64,000 nt of DNA from Leisingera sp. ANG-M1 (GTDB lineage Bacteria > Pseudomonadota > Alphaproteobacteria > Rhodobacterales > Rhodobacteraceae), in NCBI RefSeq assembly GCF_000813745.1, contig NZ_JWLC01000006.1, forward strand, positions 248,001 to 312,000. The letters are read 5' to 3'. Below, one piece after another: positions 51,421-60,438 of the stretch. The position numbers were made by a program, and so were the translations under genes. How positions within the stretch are numbered: the stretch's first letter is position 1; every line of letters begins with the position of its first letter. The notes beneath the pieces are model-generated. The model searched no databases, had not been told where the DNA came from, and saw only the letters and a program-made list of their open reading frames with translations.

Positions 51421-53247
51421 TTATCGCTGCCCCGGCAGCCCGGCCAGGCTAAGCCCGGTGCGCAGGCGCTGCTGCGCTGCCGCAGCCCCGTGCGGGAAAG
51501 CGCCTGCGGCCTGCTCCAGTGTCAGGCCGGCCGCGGCAAGCTGCGCGCAAGGGCGTCCGGCCTCGTCGAATCGGCCCAGGCCGGACAGGCCCGCACAGCG
51601 CACTGCCAGAGCGAGCTGTGCCCTGGGCTCCATCTCCAGTGCCAAGCCCGCAGCCGCTGCAGCGGCTTCGTCCCGGCCGGAGGCAAACAGCATCGCAGCG
51701 CGCAGGCTGCGGTAGCGGGCGGGCAGCACCGGGTTGAGCCGCCGTGCCGTGGCGTAGGCCGCTTCGCCCGCCGCCCCCTGCCCGGCCAAATGCAGCAGCC
51801 AAGCCCGCAGCAGGTGGCCATCGGCATCATTCGGATATTCCTGCTGAAGCATCCGGGCGTGGTCCAGCGCTGCCCCGGGGCGGCCGCCGAATTGCGCCGC
51901 GAGAGCGCGGATACGCAAGACGCCCGGCGCCGCCGGCAGCCCCTCCAGCCGCTGGGCAGCCCGGACCGCGCGCTGCGGCAGGCCCGCCAGCGGCCCGGTC
52001 AGAAAGTCGAGTTCCAGCATGGCCTGCAGCACCCGCGCCTCGGCCAGTCCGGGTTCCAGCAGCAGGGCCTGCTGCAAGGCCAGACCGGCAGCACCGCGCT
52101 CCCCCTCTGCCAGCTTGCTGCGCGCCACCAGCAGCTGCATCAGGGCCTGGTCCGGCACCAGGACCGCCCGGCCCGATGGCAGCGGCTGGCCGAAGTAGAC
52201 CAGAATGTCCGCCGCCGCTGCCGCGGTCAACTTGGGCAAGCTGGTCTGCGGGCGGGCCGGGAGCCCTGCCCGTCCGGAGCCTCCATGGATCTGCAGCCGG
52301 ATGCCCTGCAGCGGCGGCCCCGGCAAATGGCCGCTGATCACATATTCGGCGCCAAGCAGTTCTGCGGCCCGCTCGGGCGGCAGGCCTGCTGCGGCCAGGC
52401 TGCTGTCCGGCGCCACAACTGCCAGACCAGGAATAGAGGACAGCGCCCGGATGACTTCGCCGGACAGCGCATGCCCCAGCTCAGGCGGCCCGGACCCGGT
52501 GGTAAAGGGCAGCACGGCAATCAGCGGCGGCAATCGGGCAGCCTCAACGGCAGGGAGCGGCATTTCCGGCTGGCTGTCCCTGAAGCCAGGCTGCCCCGCC
52601 AGCCACCAGCCGCCGCCCGCGGCAGCCAAAGCGGCGCAAGCTGCGGCTGCGATCCAAACACCCCGCACGGACCGCTTAGCCCCGCCCCCCGGTTCCGGCC
52701 GGGCCTGCGGTGCAGCCTGGCTCAGACTGGGCAGCGATGTCAGTTCCTCCCCCAGCGCATAGGCCTGCACCGGCTCCGGAATATTCTTGACCTCATGCAA
52801 ACCGAGATCGTCGAACCTGTAGGGGATGCGGTTGCGCACCTGGCTGTACGCGGCTGCCGACAGGGCCACCCCGCCGACAGGTGCCAGCGCTTCGAGACGG
52901 GCGGCAATATTGACCTCATCGCCATAGACGTCGCCCTGGGCAATAATCACTTCACCCAGATTGATGCCGATCCGCAGCTTCAGATGGCGGCCGCGGGCGG
53001 CGCCGGCCTGGATTTCAGCCGCGGCCTCAACCGCCGAGATCACGCTGGGAAAGACCGCCAGCACCCCGTCCCCCATCAGCTTGACGATGCGGCCCTGATG
53101 GGCGCGGATGGCCGGTGCGATCAGGCTCTGCTGCTGCGCCAGCACCTGGTTCAGCGTGCCGGCCTCGTCCTCGGCCATCATGCGGCTGAAGCCGGAGACA
53201 TCCAGCACAAAGATGGCGGCTAGGCGGCGTTGCGGTTTGTCTGGCAC
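51421..53247 (-). CDS. class III adenylate/guanylate cyclase with TPR region
   Basis: 608 residues. N-terminal cyclase domain (about 1-170): AAIFVLDVSGFSRMMAEDEA with the first metal Asp, RIVKLMGDGVLAVF with the second, and VYGDEVNIAARLEALAPVGG with the transition-state Asn/Arg, so it looks active. A single membrane helix (about 200-220, VRGVWIAAAACAALAAAGGG) precedes a FlgO-like or TolB-like stretch and a C-terminal TPR-type helical repeat region (about 390-600). Such proteins make cAMP, or occasionally cGMP, in response to signals sensed by the C-terminal part. Confidence 0.88.
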   Translation of the reverse strand: MPDKPQRRLAAIFVLDVSGFSRMMAEDEAGTLNQVLAQQQSLIAPAIRAHQGRIVKLMGDGVLAVFPSVISAVEAAAEIQAGAARGRHLKLRIGINLGEVIIAQGDVYGDEVNIAARLEALAPVGGVALSAAAYSQVRNRIPYRFDDLGLHEVKNIPEPVQAYALGEELTSLPSLSQAAPQARPEPGGGAKRSVRGVWIAAAACAALAAAGGGWWLAGQPGFRDSQPEMPLPAVEAARLPPLIAVLPFTTGSGPPELGHALSGEVIRALSSIPGLAVVAPDSSLAAAGLPPERAAELLGAEYVISGHLPGPPLQGIRLQIHGGSGRAGLPARPQTSLPKLTAAAAADILVYFGQPLPSGRAVLVPDQALMQLLVARSKLAEGERGAAGLALQQALLLEPGLAEARVLQAMLELDFLTGPLAGLPQRAVRAAQRLEGLPAAPGVLRIRALAAQFGGRPGAALDHARMLQQEYPNDADGHLLRAWLLHLAGQGAAGEAAYATARRLNPVLPARYRSLRAAMLFASGRDEAAAAAAGLALEMEPRAQLALAVRCAGLSGLGRFDEAGRPCAQLAAAGLTLEQAAGAFPHGAAAAQQRLRTGLSLAGLPGQR

Positions 53248-53333
53248 GGGCGGACCCCTGGCAACAGGGAAAACTGAAAACGGAAACTTGCAAAGAGCTT
53301 AGCCCGCCCGGGCCGCTCCGCAAAGCGCTGGTT

Positions 53334-54020
53334 TCAATCGCCGAAGCGGTAGCGGTGCAGGCTGGCGCCGTTTTCGCGCAGCCAGGCGCGCGGGGCCTGG
53401 TAACGGCCGTGGAGCCGCTCGACCGTGTCCCAGAACGCCTGGGAATGGTTCATCTCCTGCAGATGCGCCACCTCATGGGCGGCGACATAGCGCAGCACCG
53501 CCGGCGGTGCCAGGATCAGCCGCCAGGAGTACATCAGCCCGCCGTCGGCGGTGCAGGAGCCCCAGCGCGAGCGGGTGTCGCGCAGCGTGAGGCGGCTGTA
53601 GCCCTTGCCGAGCCGCGCCGCATAAAAATCCGAAGCCTCGGCCAGCCGGTTGCGGGCCAGCTCTTTCAGGTAGCGCTGCAGGGGCCGGCCCGGGTTGTCC
53701 CCGGGCACCGCAATGCGCCCCGCGTCCAGCTGAATGCGGCGGCCCGGAGCGGGCTCGATCACCCGGTCCTGGCCGTCAATGGGCAGCACCGCGCCAAAGG
53801 CGGCCTCCAGCGCTTCCGGGTGTTTCTCCAGATGCGACCGGATCCAGTCGGCCTTTTCCTCGGCAAAGGCCAGCGCGGTGCGTTCCGGAAGCCCTGCGGG
53901 CAGGGTCAGAGTCACCCGCCCGTCCAGCGAGGAAATGCGCAGGCTGATCCGCCGCGCCCGTGCCGAACGGCGCAGGGTCAGCGGCACCGGCGGCTCCCCG
54001 GGCAGGTGATGTTCGGCCAT
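53334..54020 (-). CDS. YgjP-like M48-type metallopeptidase
   Basis: 228 residues of the YgjP/DUF45 family. The zinc motif VAAHEVAHLQEMNHSQAFW (HExxH with a downstream His) is intact, preceded by LTLRDTRSRWGSCTADGGLM and YSWRLILAPPAVLRY, the fixed family sequence. Predicted cytosolic metal-dependent hydrolase; substrate uncertain (a UTP-pyrophosphatase role has been reported for a relative). It is divergent from the TIGR02300 gene. Confidence 0.9.
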   Translation of the reverse strand: MAEHHLPGEPPVPLTLRRSARARRISLRISSLDGRVTLTLPAGLPERTALAFAEEKADWIRSHLEKHPEALEAAFGAVLPIDGQDRVIEPAPGRRIQLDAGRIAVPGDNPGRPLQRYLKELARNRLAEASDFYAARLGKGYSRLTLRDTRSRWGSCTADGGLMYSWRLILAPPAVLRYVAAHEVAHLQEMNHSQAFWDTVERLHGRYQAPRAWLRENGASLHRYRFGD

Positions 54021-54121
54021 ACGCGCGCCCCTTTCCAGGCTTAGGCTTTGACAGTGCCCCCCTCATATGGCAAGGCACCGGAATCGTCGATACGACTCAC
54101 CAGTAAATCAAGGGGATCCAC

Positions 54122-54448
54122 ATGCCCAAGGAAGAATGGGGTGTAAAGCGCGTCTGCCCCACCACAGGCAAGCGCTTTTATGACCTGAACAAGGACCCGA
54201 TCGTCAGCCCCTACACCGGCGAGGTGGTCGAGCTGGATACCGGCAAGACCCGGATGATCGAAGCCGATGCCGAAGACGCGGCCACCCTGAAGGCCAAAGA
54301 GAACATGGACGGCGATGACGTGGTCCTGGAAGATGACGACAACGTCGACATGGATCTGGGCGATGATGTCCTGGACGATGACGATGATGATGACAACGTC
54401 TCGCTGGACGACATCGCCGACATGTCGTCGCCGGACGACGATTCCTGA
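54122..54448 (+). CDS. TIGR02300 family protein
   Basis: 108 residues. EEWGVKRVCPTTGKRFYDLN and KDPIVSPYTGEVVELD form the conserved N-terminus of this alphaproteobacterial family, including the zinc-ribbon-like half CP..GKRFYDL. The last 45 residues are extremely acidic (runs of six to seven Asp). Function unknown; the acidic tail may act in protein or nucleic-acid mimicry. The ATG at 54122 is the only reasonable start. Confidence 0.92.
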   Translation: MPKEEWGVKRVCPTTGKRFYDLNKDPIVSPYTGEVVELDTGKTRMIEADAEDAATLKAKENMDGDDVVLEDDDNVDMDLGDDVLDDDDDDDNVSLDDIADMSSPDDDS

Positions 54449-54633
54449 GACGGATCAAGCGGTTCGGGGCGGCATCCGGCCGTCCCCGGGCTGTTCTCCA
54501 GGGCGGCCTGGAAAAAATTTGGACCCCGGCGCATTTTCCGCTTGCAGCCTGCGCCGCCGTCCCGTAAACGACGCTCACACCGCAAGACGGGCCGCACCGG
54601 AAACGGAACGGAGACACCGCAGCGGACAGGTTT

Positions 54634-54709
<76 letters not shown>

Positions 54710-55191
54710 AATCTTCAACATGATCCGTATGTAAGCTAAGCGCTTGAACTGTGGCGGCAAATGCGCGGCCCGAGGTTCTCTGCTTGCGGAGTAAGCTGCT
54801 TCTTAAGCTAAAAGCTCTCCAGGCATCCCCCACCCTCGCCGGCAGTTGCTCTTATTCCGTACATTCCACGGCGCAGGCCGCCTCTTGGCAACCGCTTCGA
54901 AGATGCCCGTCCGAAAGCACCTTCGTATTCTCTTTGAGGATCTTTGATCTCCTCCGGCGACCGTTTGGGATCTTCCGGCTTGTCCGCCGCACCGGCCCGC
55001 TGCAGCAGAGCGGCAGGCAGCAGGCCGCCAAAGCCGGGATCCGGCTGAGAAGGCTGGCTGGCGCGGGACATTAGCGTCCCGGGCAGTTTCGGAAGCCAAG
55101 CGGCTTCCCCCATTGGAGATGCAACCCAAAATTGCTCAATTTTATTGCCCGCTTCCGCAGGCGCAATCCGCGCACGATTGGCGGTTCAAAA
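54710..55191. other. non-coding region after tRNA-Ala
   Basis: About 480 bases. A minus-strand frame at 54808-55113 (101 codons, Pro/Arg-rich) has no ribosome binding site or recognisable family; I leave it uncalled. Direct copies of the tRNA 3' end, which would mark an integrated element, were not seen. Confidence 0.4.
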
Positions 55192-55207
55192 ATTAACTTA
55201 AGTTAAT
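55192..55207. promoter_or_regulatory. 16-bp perfect palindrome upstream of the curli operon
   Basis: ATTAACTTAAGTTAAT at the left end of an AT-rich promoter stretch (55192-55310) that contrasts with the GC-rich surroundings. It lies about 104 bases before the curlin start. Candidate binding site of the regulator that switches on curli. Confidence 0.5.
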
Positions 55208-55310
55208 CAATAATTTGATGTGGAAAACTCTAAAATTATGTGTTTCAGTTCTCTAGCAAAAGACAACTTTAACAAGAGTCATTTGCATTCATTCTTGGAG
55301 GTATTCTAAC

Positions 55311-56207
55311 ATGACGCATCGCAAAATTTATCTGGCAGGCGTGTCGGCACTGGCTCTCGCCTTGCCCGCCGCCGGCTACGCAAATGAAAACACGCTGGTT
55401 ATCATGACCGAGGGCGACAACAGCCTCTATGTGGATCAGTCCGGTATCGGCAACACCATTGGCACAGCAGGGGGCGACACCACGACAGCTGATCTTGCGG
55501 CCTGGGATTTCAGTTCGGCGCGGCAAACCGGCTTCAACAACGCCGCCGGCATTATGCAGCAGGGCGACTACAACCAAGTGCTGTTCCAGCAGGGCCCGGA
55601 GAGCGCCATCGATGGCGAAGAGGCCATGGACAACACGTTGCAAGTGGAACAGAACGGCTTTGATAACACCGTCAGCGTGTTCCAGGACAACACGTTCAAC
55701 TTCGCTGAAATCTACCAGTATGATGACAACAACACCATTGCTGTCAGCCAGACCGGTGACAGCAACCAAGCGCATGCGGATCAGGGCGGCACCGGCAACG
55801 TGGCGGAAGTCACCCAGGACGGCGGCCACACTGTCTGGCTGAGCCAGTACGGCCAGGACAGCTATGTTGGCATTGACCAGGTGGGCTATAACAGCGGCTC
55901 GGCCAGCACTGCCTCGTACTATGGCGACGGCATCAACAACTTTGCCTATATCTACCAGGAAGCCGACGGCGGCGCAGGCGGGCATACCGCCGATGTGAAC
56001 CAGTACGGCGGCGACAACAGCGCCCATGTCTACCAGCGCGAGTTCGGCAACAACGCAACGCTGCACCAGAACGGCGACATGAACTATGCCTTTGTTGACC
56101 AGTCCGGCACCGGCAATTTCGCTGAGGTCAATCAGGACGGCTATGGCAACATTGCGACCGTTGCGCAGCTTGGCGATGGCGGCCATATCACCATTCTGCA
56201 GAACTGA
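55311..56207 (+). CDS. curlin-repeat protein (CsgA/CsgB-like curli subunit)
   Basis: 298 residues with a signal peptide (MTHRKIYLAGVSALALALPA, cleavage after GYA). About ten curlin-type repeats follow, each with Asn and Gln at fixed spacing, as in NTLQVEQNGFDNTVSVFQDN, NTIAVSQTGDSNQAHADQGG and NFAEVNQDGYGNIATVAQLG. Curlin repeats stack into cross-beta amyloid; the protein is secreted and polymerises outside the cell into adhesive fibres for biofilm. GGAGG lies nine bases before the ATG. It opens the operon with csgF and csgG; no separate csgB gene is present. Confidence 0.92.
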   Translation: MTHRKIYLAGVSALALALPAAGYANENTLVIMTEGDNSLYVDQSGIGNTIGTAGGDTTTADLAAWDFSSARQTGFNNAAGIMQQGDYNQVLFQQGPESAIDGEEAMDNTLQVEQNGFDNTVSVFQDNTFNFAEIYQYDDNNTIAVSQTGDSNQAHADQGGTGNVAEVTQDGGHTVWLSQYGQDSYVGIDQVGYNSGSASTASYYGDGINNFAYIYQEADGGAGGHTADVNQYGGDNSAHVYQREFGNNATLHQNGDMNYAFVDQSGTGNFAEVNQDGYGNIATVAQLGDGGHITILQN

Positions 56208-56271
56208 TCCCGCATTTCAGGCGGGCGCGGACCATTGCCGCGCCCGTTGCAATCCTAATTTGAGCACCGGA

Positions 56272-56676
56272 ATGTCCAGCAAACGTCTTTGCCCCGCCGC
56301 GGCCCTTGCCTGCGCAGCGCTTGGCGCGCCTGCCTGCGCCTCGGATCAGACTTTTTCCTTCAATCTGCCCTCCTTTGGCGGCAGCGGTTTAAGCAGCAGT
56401 TATTACCTGAACCTGCTGGAGACCCAGAAGCGGCCCAAAGAGGATGAGCGGCAGCGGCCCAGTTCGCTGGAGCAGTTCAGCCAGGATCTGGAGCGGCGGC
56501 TTCTGTCGACACTGTCGAGCAACATTGTCGAAGAGATCTTCGGCGAGGACCGGTCGGAATCCGGTTCGTTTTCCGCCGGCGGGCTGGATGTGGTCTATGA
56601 AACGGTCGGCGGCGATGTCGTTGTAACGATCACTGACGGGGTGACGACAACAGAGATCATCGTTCCGGCGCTTTGA
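56272..56676 (+). CDS. csgF: curli assembly protein CsgF
   Basis: 134 residues. Signal peptide ending in APACA, then the CsgF N-terminal part FSFNLPSFGGSGLSSSYYLN, which in characterised CsgF enters the CsgG pore, a linker with EDERQRPSSLEQFSQDLER, and the C-terminal strand region (LDVVYETVGGDVVVTITDG). CsgF anchors the nucleating subunit at the CsgG pore. The ATG at 56272 has only a weak GGA upstream. It sits 64 bases after the curlin gene and 29 before csgG. Confidence 0.9.
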   Translation: MSSKRLCPAAALACAALGAPACASDQTFSFNLPSFGGSGLSSSYYLNLLETQKRPKEDERQRPSSLEQFSQDLERRLLSTLSSNIVEEIFGEDRSESGSFSAGGLDVVYETVGGDVVVTITDGVTTTEIIVPAL

Positions 56677-56705
56677 CTTGCTGCTATTTGAAAAGCCATT
56701 TGATT

Positions 56706-57731
56706 ATGCTGATTTGCCGCCTTGCCCTGTTTGCCGCTGCTGCGCTGGTTTCCGGCTGCGCAGCGCCCTCCTTTGACCAGGCGCCGCCGGCGCTGTTCAC
56801 TGCGGGGGAAAGCCTGGCGCGGCAAAGCCGGATCTACCAGCCGCTGGAAGCCCTGCCCGAACGCAGCCGCCCGGTCCGCATCGCGGTGTATGACATTCCG
56901 GATCTCACCGGTGCCCACGCCAAGAACACGAAGTTTGCGGAGTACTCCAAGGCGGTCACCCAGGGCGCGGACGCCTTTGTGGTGGATGCGCTGCGCGACA
57001 CCGGCGGCGGCACCTGGTTCAAGGTGCTGGAGCGGCGGTTCTCCGACGCTTTGCTGAACGAGCGCCGCCTGGCCATCGCCCAGGTCAACGAGCAGCGCCA
57101 GCGGGAGCATGTGAGCGCCGAGCGCGCGCGGATCGCAGGGGAAATCGCCGCCGCCGAGCAGCGGCTGGCCGCCATGCGCAAACAGATCGAGGCGGACTAC
57201 ACGCCGTTTGAAAAAGCCGGAATGGTGCTGCCTGGCGGCATGCCGCCCAAGGAGCAGACCCTAGCGAATTTCCACCGCTACCGCAAAGACCAGCTGGGCG
57301 CCATCAAGCCGGAAGTCCCGTTCACCAATTTTGCCTACGCGCCGCCGGTGCATCACCTGCAAACAGCGGATTTTCTGATCACCGGTGCAGTGGTTGCCTA
57401 TGATGCCGATATCGCCTCGGGCGGGGTCGGCCTCCGGATTTCCAACGTCGGCCTGTCCAAGGAGATGCGCAAGGACAGCATCACAATCACCTTGCGGCTG
57501 GTGGATGCGCAAAGCGGTGAAATTCTGGACAGCTCAACAATTGCGCAGACCGTGATCTCCAAGCGCAAGCAGGGTGATTTCCTCAACTATGTCACTTTGA
57601 ACACGGTGCTGGAGTTTGAAGCCGGCTATGTCATCAACGAGCCCGCTGCCTTTGCCATGGATGCGGCCATCCGCCTGGGGCTGTCGCAGATCCTGCAGAA
57701 CAAGGCCGTGCTGGCTGCATTGAAGGCCTAA
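56706..57731 (+). CDS. csgG: curli secretion pore lipoprotein CsgG, with extra insertion
   Basis: 341 residues, longer than the 277 of E. coli CsgG. Lipobox VSGC (Cys18) is preceded by a short signal peptide. PVRIAVYDIPDLTG and the pore-loop region FAEYSKAVTQGA (F77, Y80) precede WFKVLERRFSDALLNERR. The barrel part resumes at FLITGAVVAYDADIASGGVG, TLRLVDAQSGEIL and FEAGYVINEPAAFAMDAAI. Between NERR (about 121) and FLITGA (about 223) there are roughly 70 residues more than in E. coli, largely a charged coiled coil. The 16- to 18-fold outer-membrane pore exports curlin subunits. Confidence 0.9.
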   Translation: MLICRLALFAAAALVSGCAAPSFDQAPPALFTAGESLARQSRIYQPLEALPERSRPVRIAVYDIPDLTGAHAKNTKFAEYSKAVTQGADAFVVDALRDTGGGTWFKVLERRFSDALLNERRLAIAQVNEQRQREHVSAERARIAGEIAAAEQRLAAMRKQIEADYTPFEKAGMVLPGGMPPKEQTLANFHRYRKDQLGAIKPEVPFTNFAYAPPVHHLQTADFLITGAVVAYDADIASGGVGLRISNVGLSKEMRKDSITITLRLVDAQSGEILDSSTIAQTVISKRKQGDFLNYVTLNTVLEFEAGYVINEPAAFAMDAAIRLGLSQILQNKAVLAALKA

Positions 57732-57982
57732 GGCGGCGCCGGCTTCCGGGGCAAAGGCAGCCAGCGGCCTGCCGCCTGCCCCTGCAAACCCAGCCAGCAC
57801 CACCAGGGCGAACCGATGGAAGATCGAAGCCATGACCGGAGGGCGCAAATGACGCGCTGTCGCACCAAAACAGCCGGACGCACAAAGGCGCGCCAGCGGG
57901 CTGGCGCGCCGGGTTGGGCAGTTGCAGGGCCAGACGCCTGGGCCGCATTCACGGCCCACGCCCGGCTGGGGCTGATCGAAGC
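57732..57982. other. intergenic region between csgG and the amine operon
   Basis: 251 bases between convergent genes. It ends with the strong hairpin at 57887-57910 next to the flavoprotein stop; the rest holds no gene or repeat I recognise. Confidence 0.45.
57881..57910 (-). terminator. terminator of the ABC/kinase/flavoprotein operon
   Basis: Perfect 11-bp stem GGCGCGCCAGC/GCTGGCGCGCC with a two-base loop, followed on the minus strand by TTTGTGCG, 72 bases after the flavoprotein stop. Confidence 0.6.
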
Positions 57983-60430
57983 CTAGGCTTTCACCCGCTC
58001 CATCCCGGGATCGTAAAGCGGCTGAAGCGAGACTTCGCACGGCACGCGCCGGGTTGCCACGTCCAGCTCGTAGGTGCCTGACGTCACAAAATCCGCATCT
58101 ACCCCGTCAGGGTTCCGGATGTAGCCGTAGCCGATCGACTTTCCGACCGTGTGGCCAAAACCGCCGGAGGTCAGCCAGCCGACACGCTCACCATTGCGAT
58201 AGATCGTTTCCCGCCCCAAAAGCACCACGTCAGGGTCGACGGTGAAACAAGCCAGCATTTTCTTTACACCGTTTGCCTTCTGCGCTTCGGCGGCGGCCCG
58301 GCCCTTGAAGCTGGTCTCCTTGCGGAGCTTGACGGCCCAGCCAAGACCGCTTTCGAAAGGCGTGTGATCCGGGCCGATTTCCGCCCCCCAGGCCCGGTAG
58401 CCCTTTTCCAGCCGCAAAGACTCGATGGCCCGGTAGCCGGCATTGATCAGACCGTGCGGCGCCCCGGCCTCCATCAGCGCGGCATAGACGGTTTGAGCGT
58501 ACTCCACCGGCAGGTGCAGTTCCCAGCCCAGCTCGCCGACATAGGTGACGCGCAGGGCCTGAACCGGGCAGCCGGCAATGCCGATGGTCCGGATGGTGCC
58601 GAATTTGAAGCCCTCGTTTGAAACGTCGTCCCGGGTGACGGCGGACAGGATATCCCGCGCCTTTGGCCCCATCAGCGACAGCACCGCGTTGGAGGAGGTG
58701 ATGTCGAACAGCTGGCAATTCATGCCCGCAGGGATGTTGCGGCTGATCCAGTCGAAGTCATGGGTGGCAAATCCGGTGCCGGTGACGATGTAGAATTCGT
58801 CCTGCGCCACCCGGCCCACCGTCAGATCGCATTCGATCCCGCCCTTGTCATTGAGCATCTGGGTGTAGACCAGCGACCCGGCCGGATTGTCCACGTCATT
58901 TGCGCAGATCCAGTTCATTGCGGCCAGCGCATCGGGGCCTTTCAGCGCGAATTTGGCAAAGGAGGTCTGGTCGAACAGTACCGCGGCCTCGCGGGCGGCC
59001 TTGTGTTCGCGGCCGACAGCGGCAAACCAGTTCTGGCGGCCGAAGCTGTATTCGTCCCTGGGTGTTTCCCCTTGCGACGCATCCGCGTACCAGTTCGGGC
59101 GCTCCCAGCCGAGCTTCTCGCCAAAGCAGGCGCCCTGGGATTTGAGCGTGTCATAGAGCGGCGACTTGCGGCAGGGGCGGCCTGAGTCATGCTCCTCGTG
59201 CGGCCAGGCCATCGTGTAGTGCTTGCCATAGGCTTCGACCGTGCGGGTGCGCACCCAGTCGGTGTCGAAATGCGGGCGGCCAAAGCGGCGGATGTCGGCG
59301 GACCAGAGATCGAATGGCGGCTCACCCTTGTGCACCCATTCTGCCAGCGCCATGCCAGCGCCGCCGCCGGCCGCAATGCCAAAGGCGTTGAAGCCGGCGC
59401 CAACGAAGAAATTGCGCAGCTCCGGCGCTTCGCCAACGATAAAGTTTCCGTCCGGGGTGAAGCTTTCCGGGCCGTTGGTCAGCGTCTTGATACCCGCGTT
59501 CTCCAGCGCGGGCACCCGGCCCAGCGCCAGCTCCATCAGCTGTTCGAAGTGATCATAGTTGCTGTCGAGCAGAGTGTAGTGAAAGCCCTGCGGGATACCA
59601 TTGGCGGCCCAGGGGATCGGGTTCGGCTCATAGCCGCCCATGACCAGGCCGCCGACTTCCTCTTTGTAGTAGGTCAGCCGGTCCGGATCGCGCAGGGTCG
59701 GCAGGTTCGAGGGCACGCCGTCAAACGGTTCGGTCACCATATACTGGTGCTCCATCGGCACCAGCGGCACGTTGACGCCGAACCTGGCCGCAAAGGTGCG
59801 GGTCCATTGCCCGGCGCAGCAGATCACCTTTTCGCATTCGATGCGGCCATGCTCGGTGATCACGGCCCGGATCCTGCCGTTTTCGATCTCGATGTCGGTA
59901 ACCTTGGTGTCTTCAAAGATCCTGGCCCCGGCCATGCGCGCACCCTTGGCCAAAGCCTGGGTTATGTCGGACGGGTTGGCCTGGCCGTCGGTGGGAAGGT
60001 AGGCCGCGCCGATCACGTCCGAGACGTCCATCAGCGGCCAGAGCTCCTGTGCTTCTTTCGGGGTCAGCAGCTGCATGTCCAGACCAAAGCTATGCGCGGT
60101 GGTGGCCTGGCGCTTCACTTCGGTCCAGCGCTCCTCGTTGCAGGCCAGCCGCAGGCCGCCATTCATTTTCCAGCCGGTGCCCAGGCCGGTTTCTTCTTCG
60201 ATCTTGTTGTAAAGGTCGACCGAATAGCCCAGCAGCTGGGTGATATTGGCGTTCGAGCGCAGCTGCCCGACCAGGCCCGCAGCATGGAAGGTGGTGCCCG
60301 AGGTCAGCTTTTTGCGCTCCAGCAGAACTGTGTCGGTCCAGCCCAGCTTGGCGAGGTGGTAAGCCGTCGAGCAGCCGATGATGCCGCCGCCAATGATGAC
60401 CGCCTTGGCGGTTTTGGGGAGTTCTGTCAT
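57983..60430 (-). CDS. dimethylglycine/sarcosine dehydrogenase-like flavoprotein with GcvT domains
   Basis: 815 residues, same architecture as the protein at 12927-15356 but clearly different in sequence. The FAD domain AVIIGGGIIGCSTAYHLAKL is followed by GTTFHAAGLVGQL (covalent-FAD His position), the FAO_M linker, and the GcvT and GcvT_C domains (YVGELGWELHLPV, IESLRLEKGYRAWGAEIGP, GWLTSGGFGHTVGKSIGYGY). It should oxidise an N-methyl amine and pass the methylene to tetrahydrofolate. It is the last gene of the import operon, eight bases after the choline-kinase-like gene, so the imported compound is its likely substrate. Confidence 0.92.
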   Translation of the reverse strand: MTELPKTAKAVIIGGGIIGCSTAYHLAKLGWTDTVLLERKKLTSGTTFHAAGLVGQLRSNANITQLLGYSVDLYNKIEEETGLGTGWKMNGGLRLACNEERWTEVKRQATTAHSFGLDMQLLTPKEAQELWPLMDVSDVIGAAYLPTDGQANPSDITQALAKGARMAGARIFEDTKVTDIEIENGRIRAVITEHGRIECEKVICCAGQWTRTFAARFGVNVPLVPMEHQYMVTEPFDGVPSNLPTLRDPDRLTYYKEEVGGLVMGGYEPNPIPWAANGIPQGFHYTLLDSNYDHFEQLMELALGRVPALENAGIKTLTNGPESFTPDGNFIVGEAPELRNFFVGAGFNAFGIAAGGGAGMALAEWVHKGEPPFDLWSADIRRFGRPHFDTDWVRTRTVEAYGKHYTMAWPHEEHDSGRPCRKSPLYDTLKSQGACFGEKLGWERPNWYADASQGETPRDEYSFGRQNWFAAVGREHKAAREAAVLFDQTSFAKFALKGPDALAAMNWICANDVDNPAGSLVYTQMLNDKGGIECDLTVGRVAQDEFYIVTGTGFATHDFDWISRNIPAGMNCQLFDITSSNAVLSLMGPKARDILSAVTRDDVSNEGFKFGTIRTIGIAGCPVQALRVTYVGELGWELHLPVEYAQTVYAALMEAGAPHGLINAGYRAIESLRLEKGYRAWGAEIGPDHTPFESGLGWAVKLRKETSFKGRAAAEAQKANGVKKMLACFTVDPDVVLLGRETIYRNGERVGWLTSGGFGHTVGKSIGYGYIRNPDGVDADFVTSGTYELDVATRRVPCEVSLQPLYDPGMERVKA

Positions 60431-60438
60431 GTCGTTCC

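Noticed and set aside
51490-53223. 577-codon plus-strand frame opposite the cyclase
   Set aside because: Antisense shadow with biased composition and no start signals.
54808-55113. 101-codon minus-strand frame after tRNA-Ala
   Set aside because: No ribosome binding site, low-complexity composition and no recognisable domain; could be a gene remnant but not supported.
55311-56207. CRISPR or minisatellite from the regular repeats in the curlin gene
   Set aside because: Repeats are protein-level (Asn/Gln spacing); DNA units are not identical and lack spacers.
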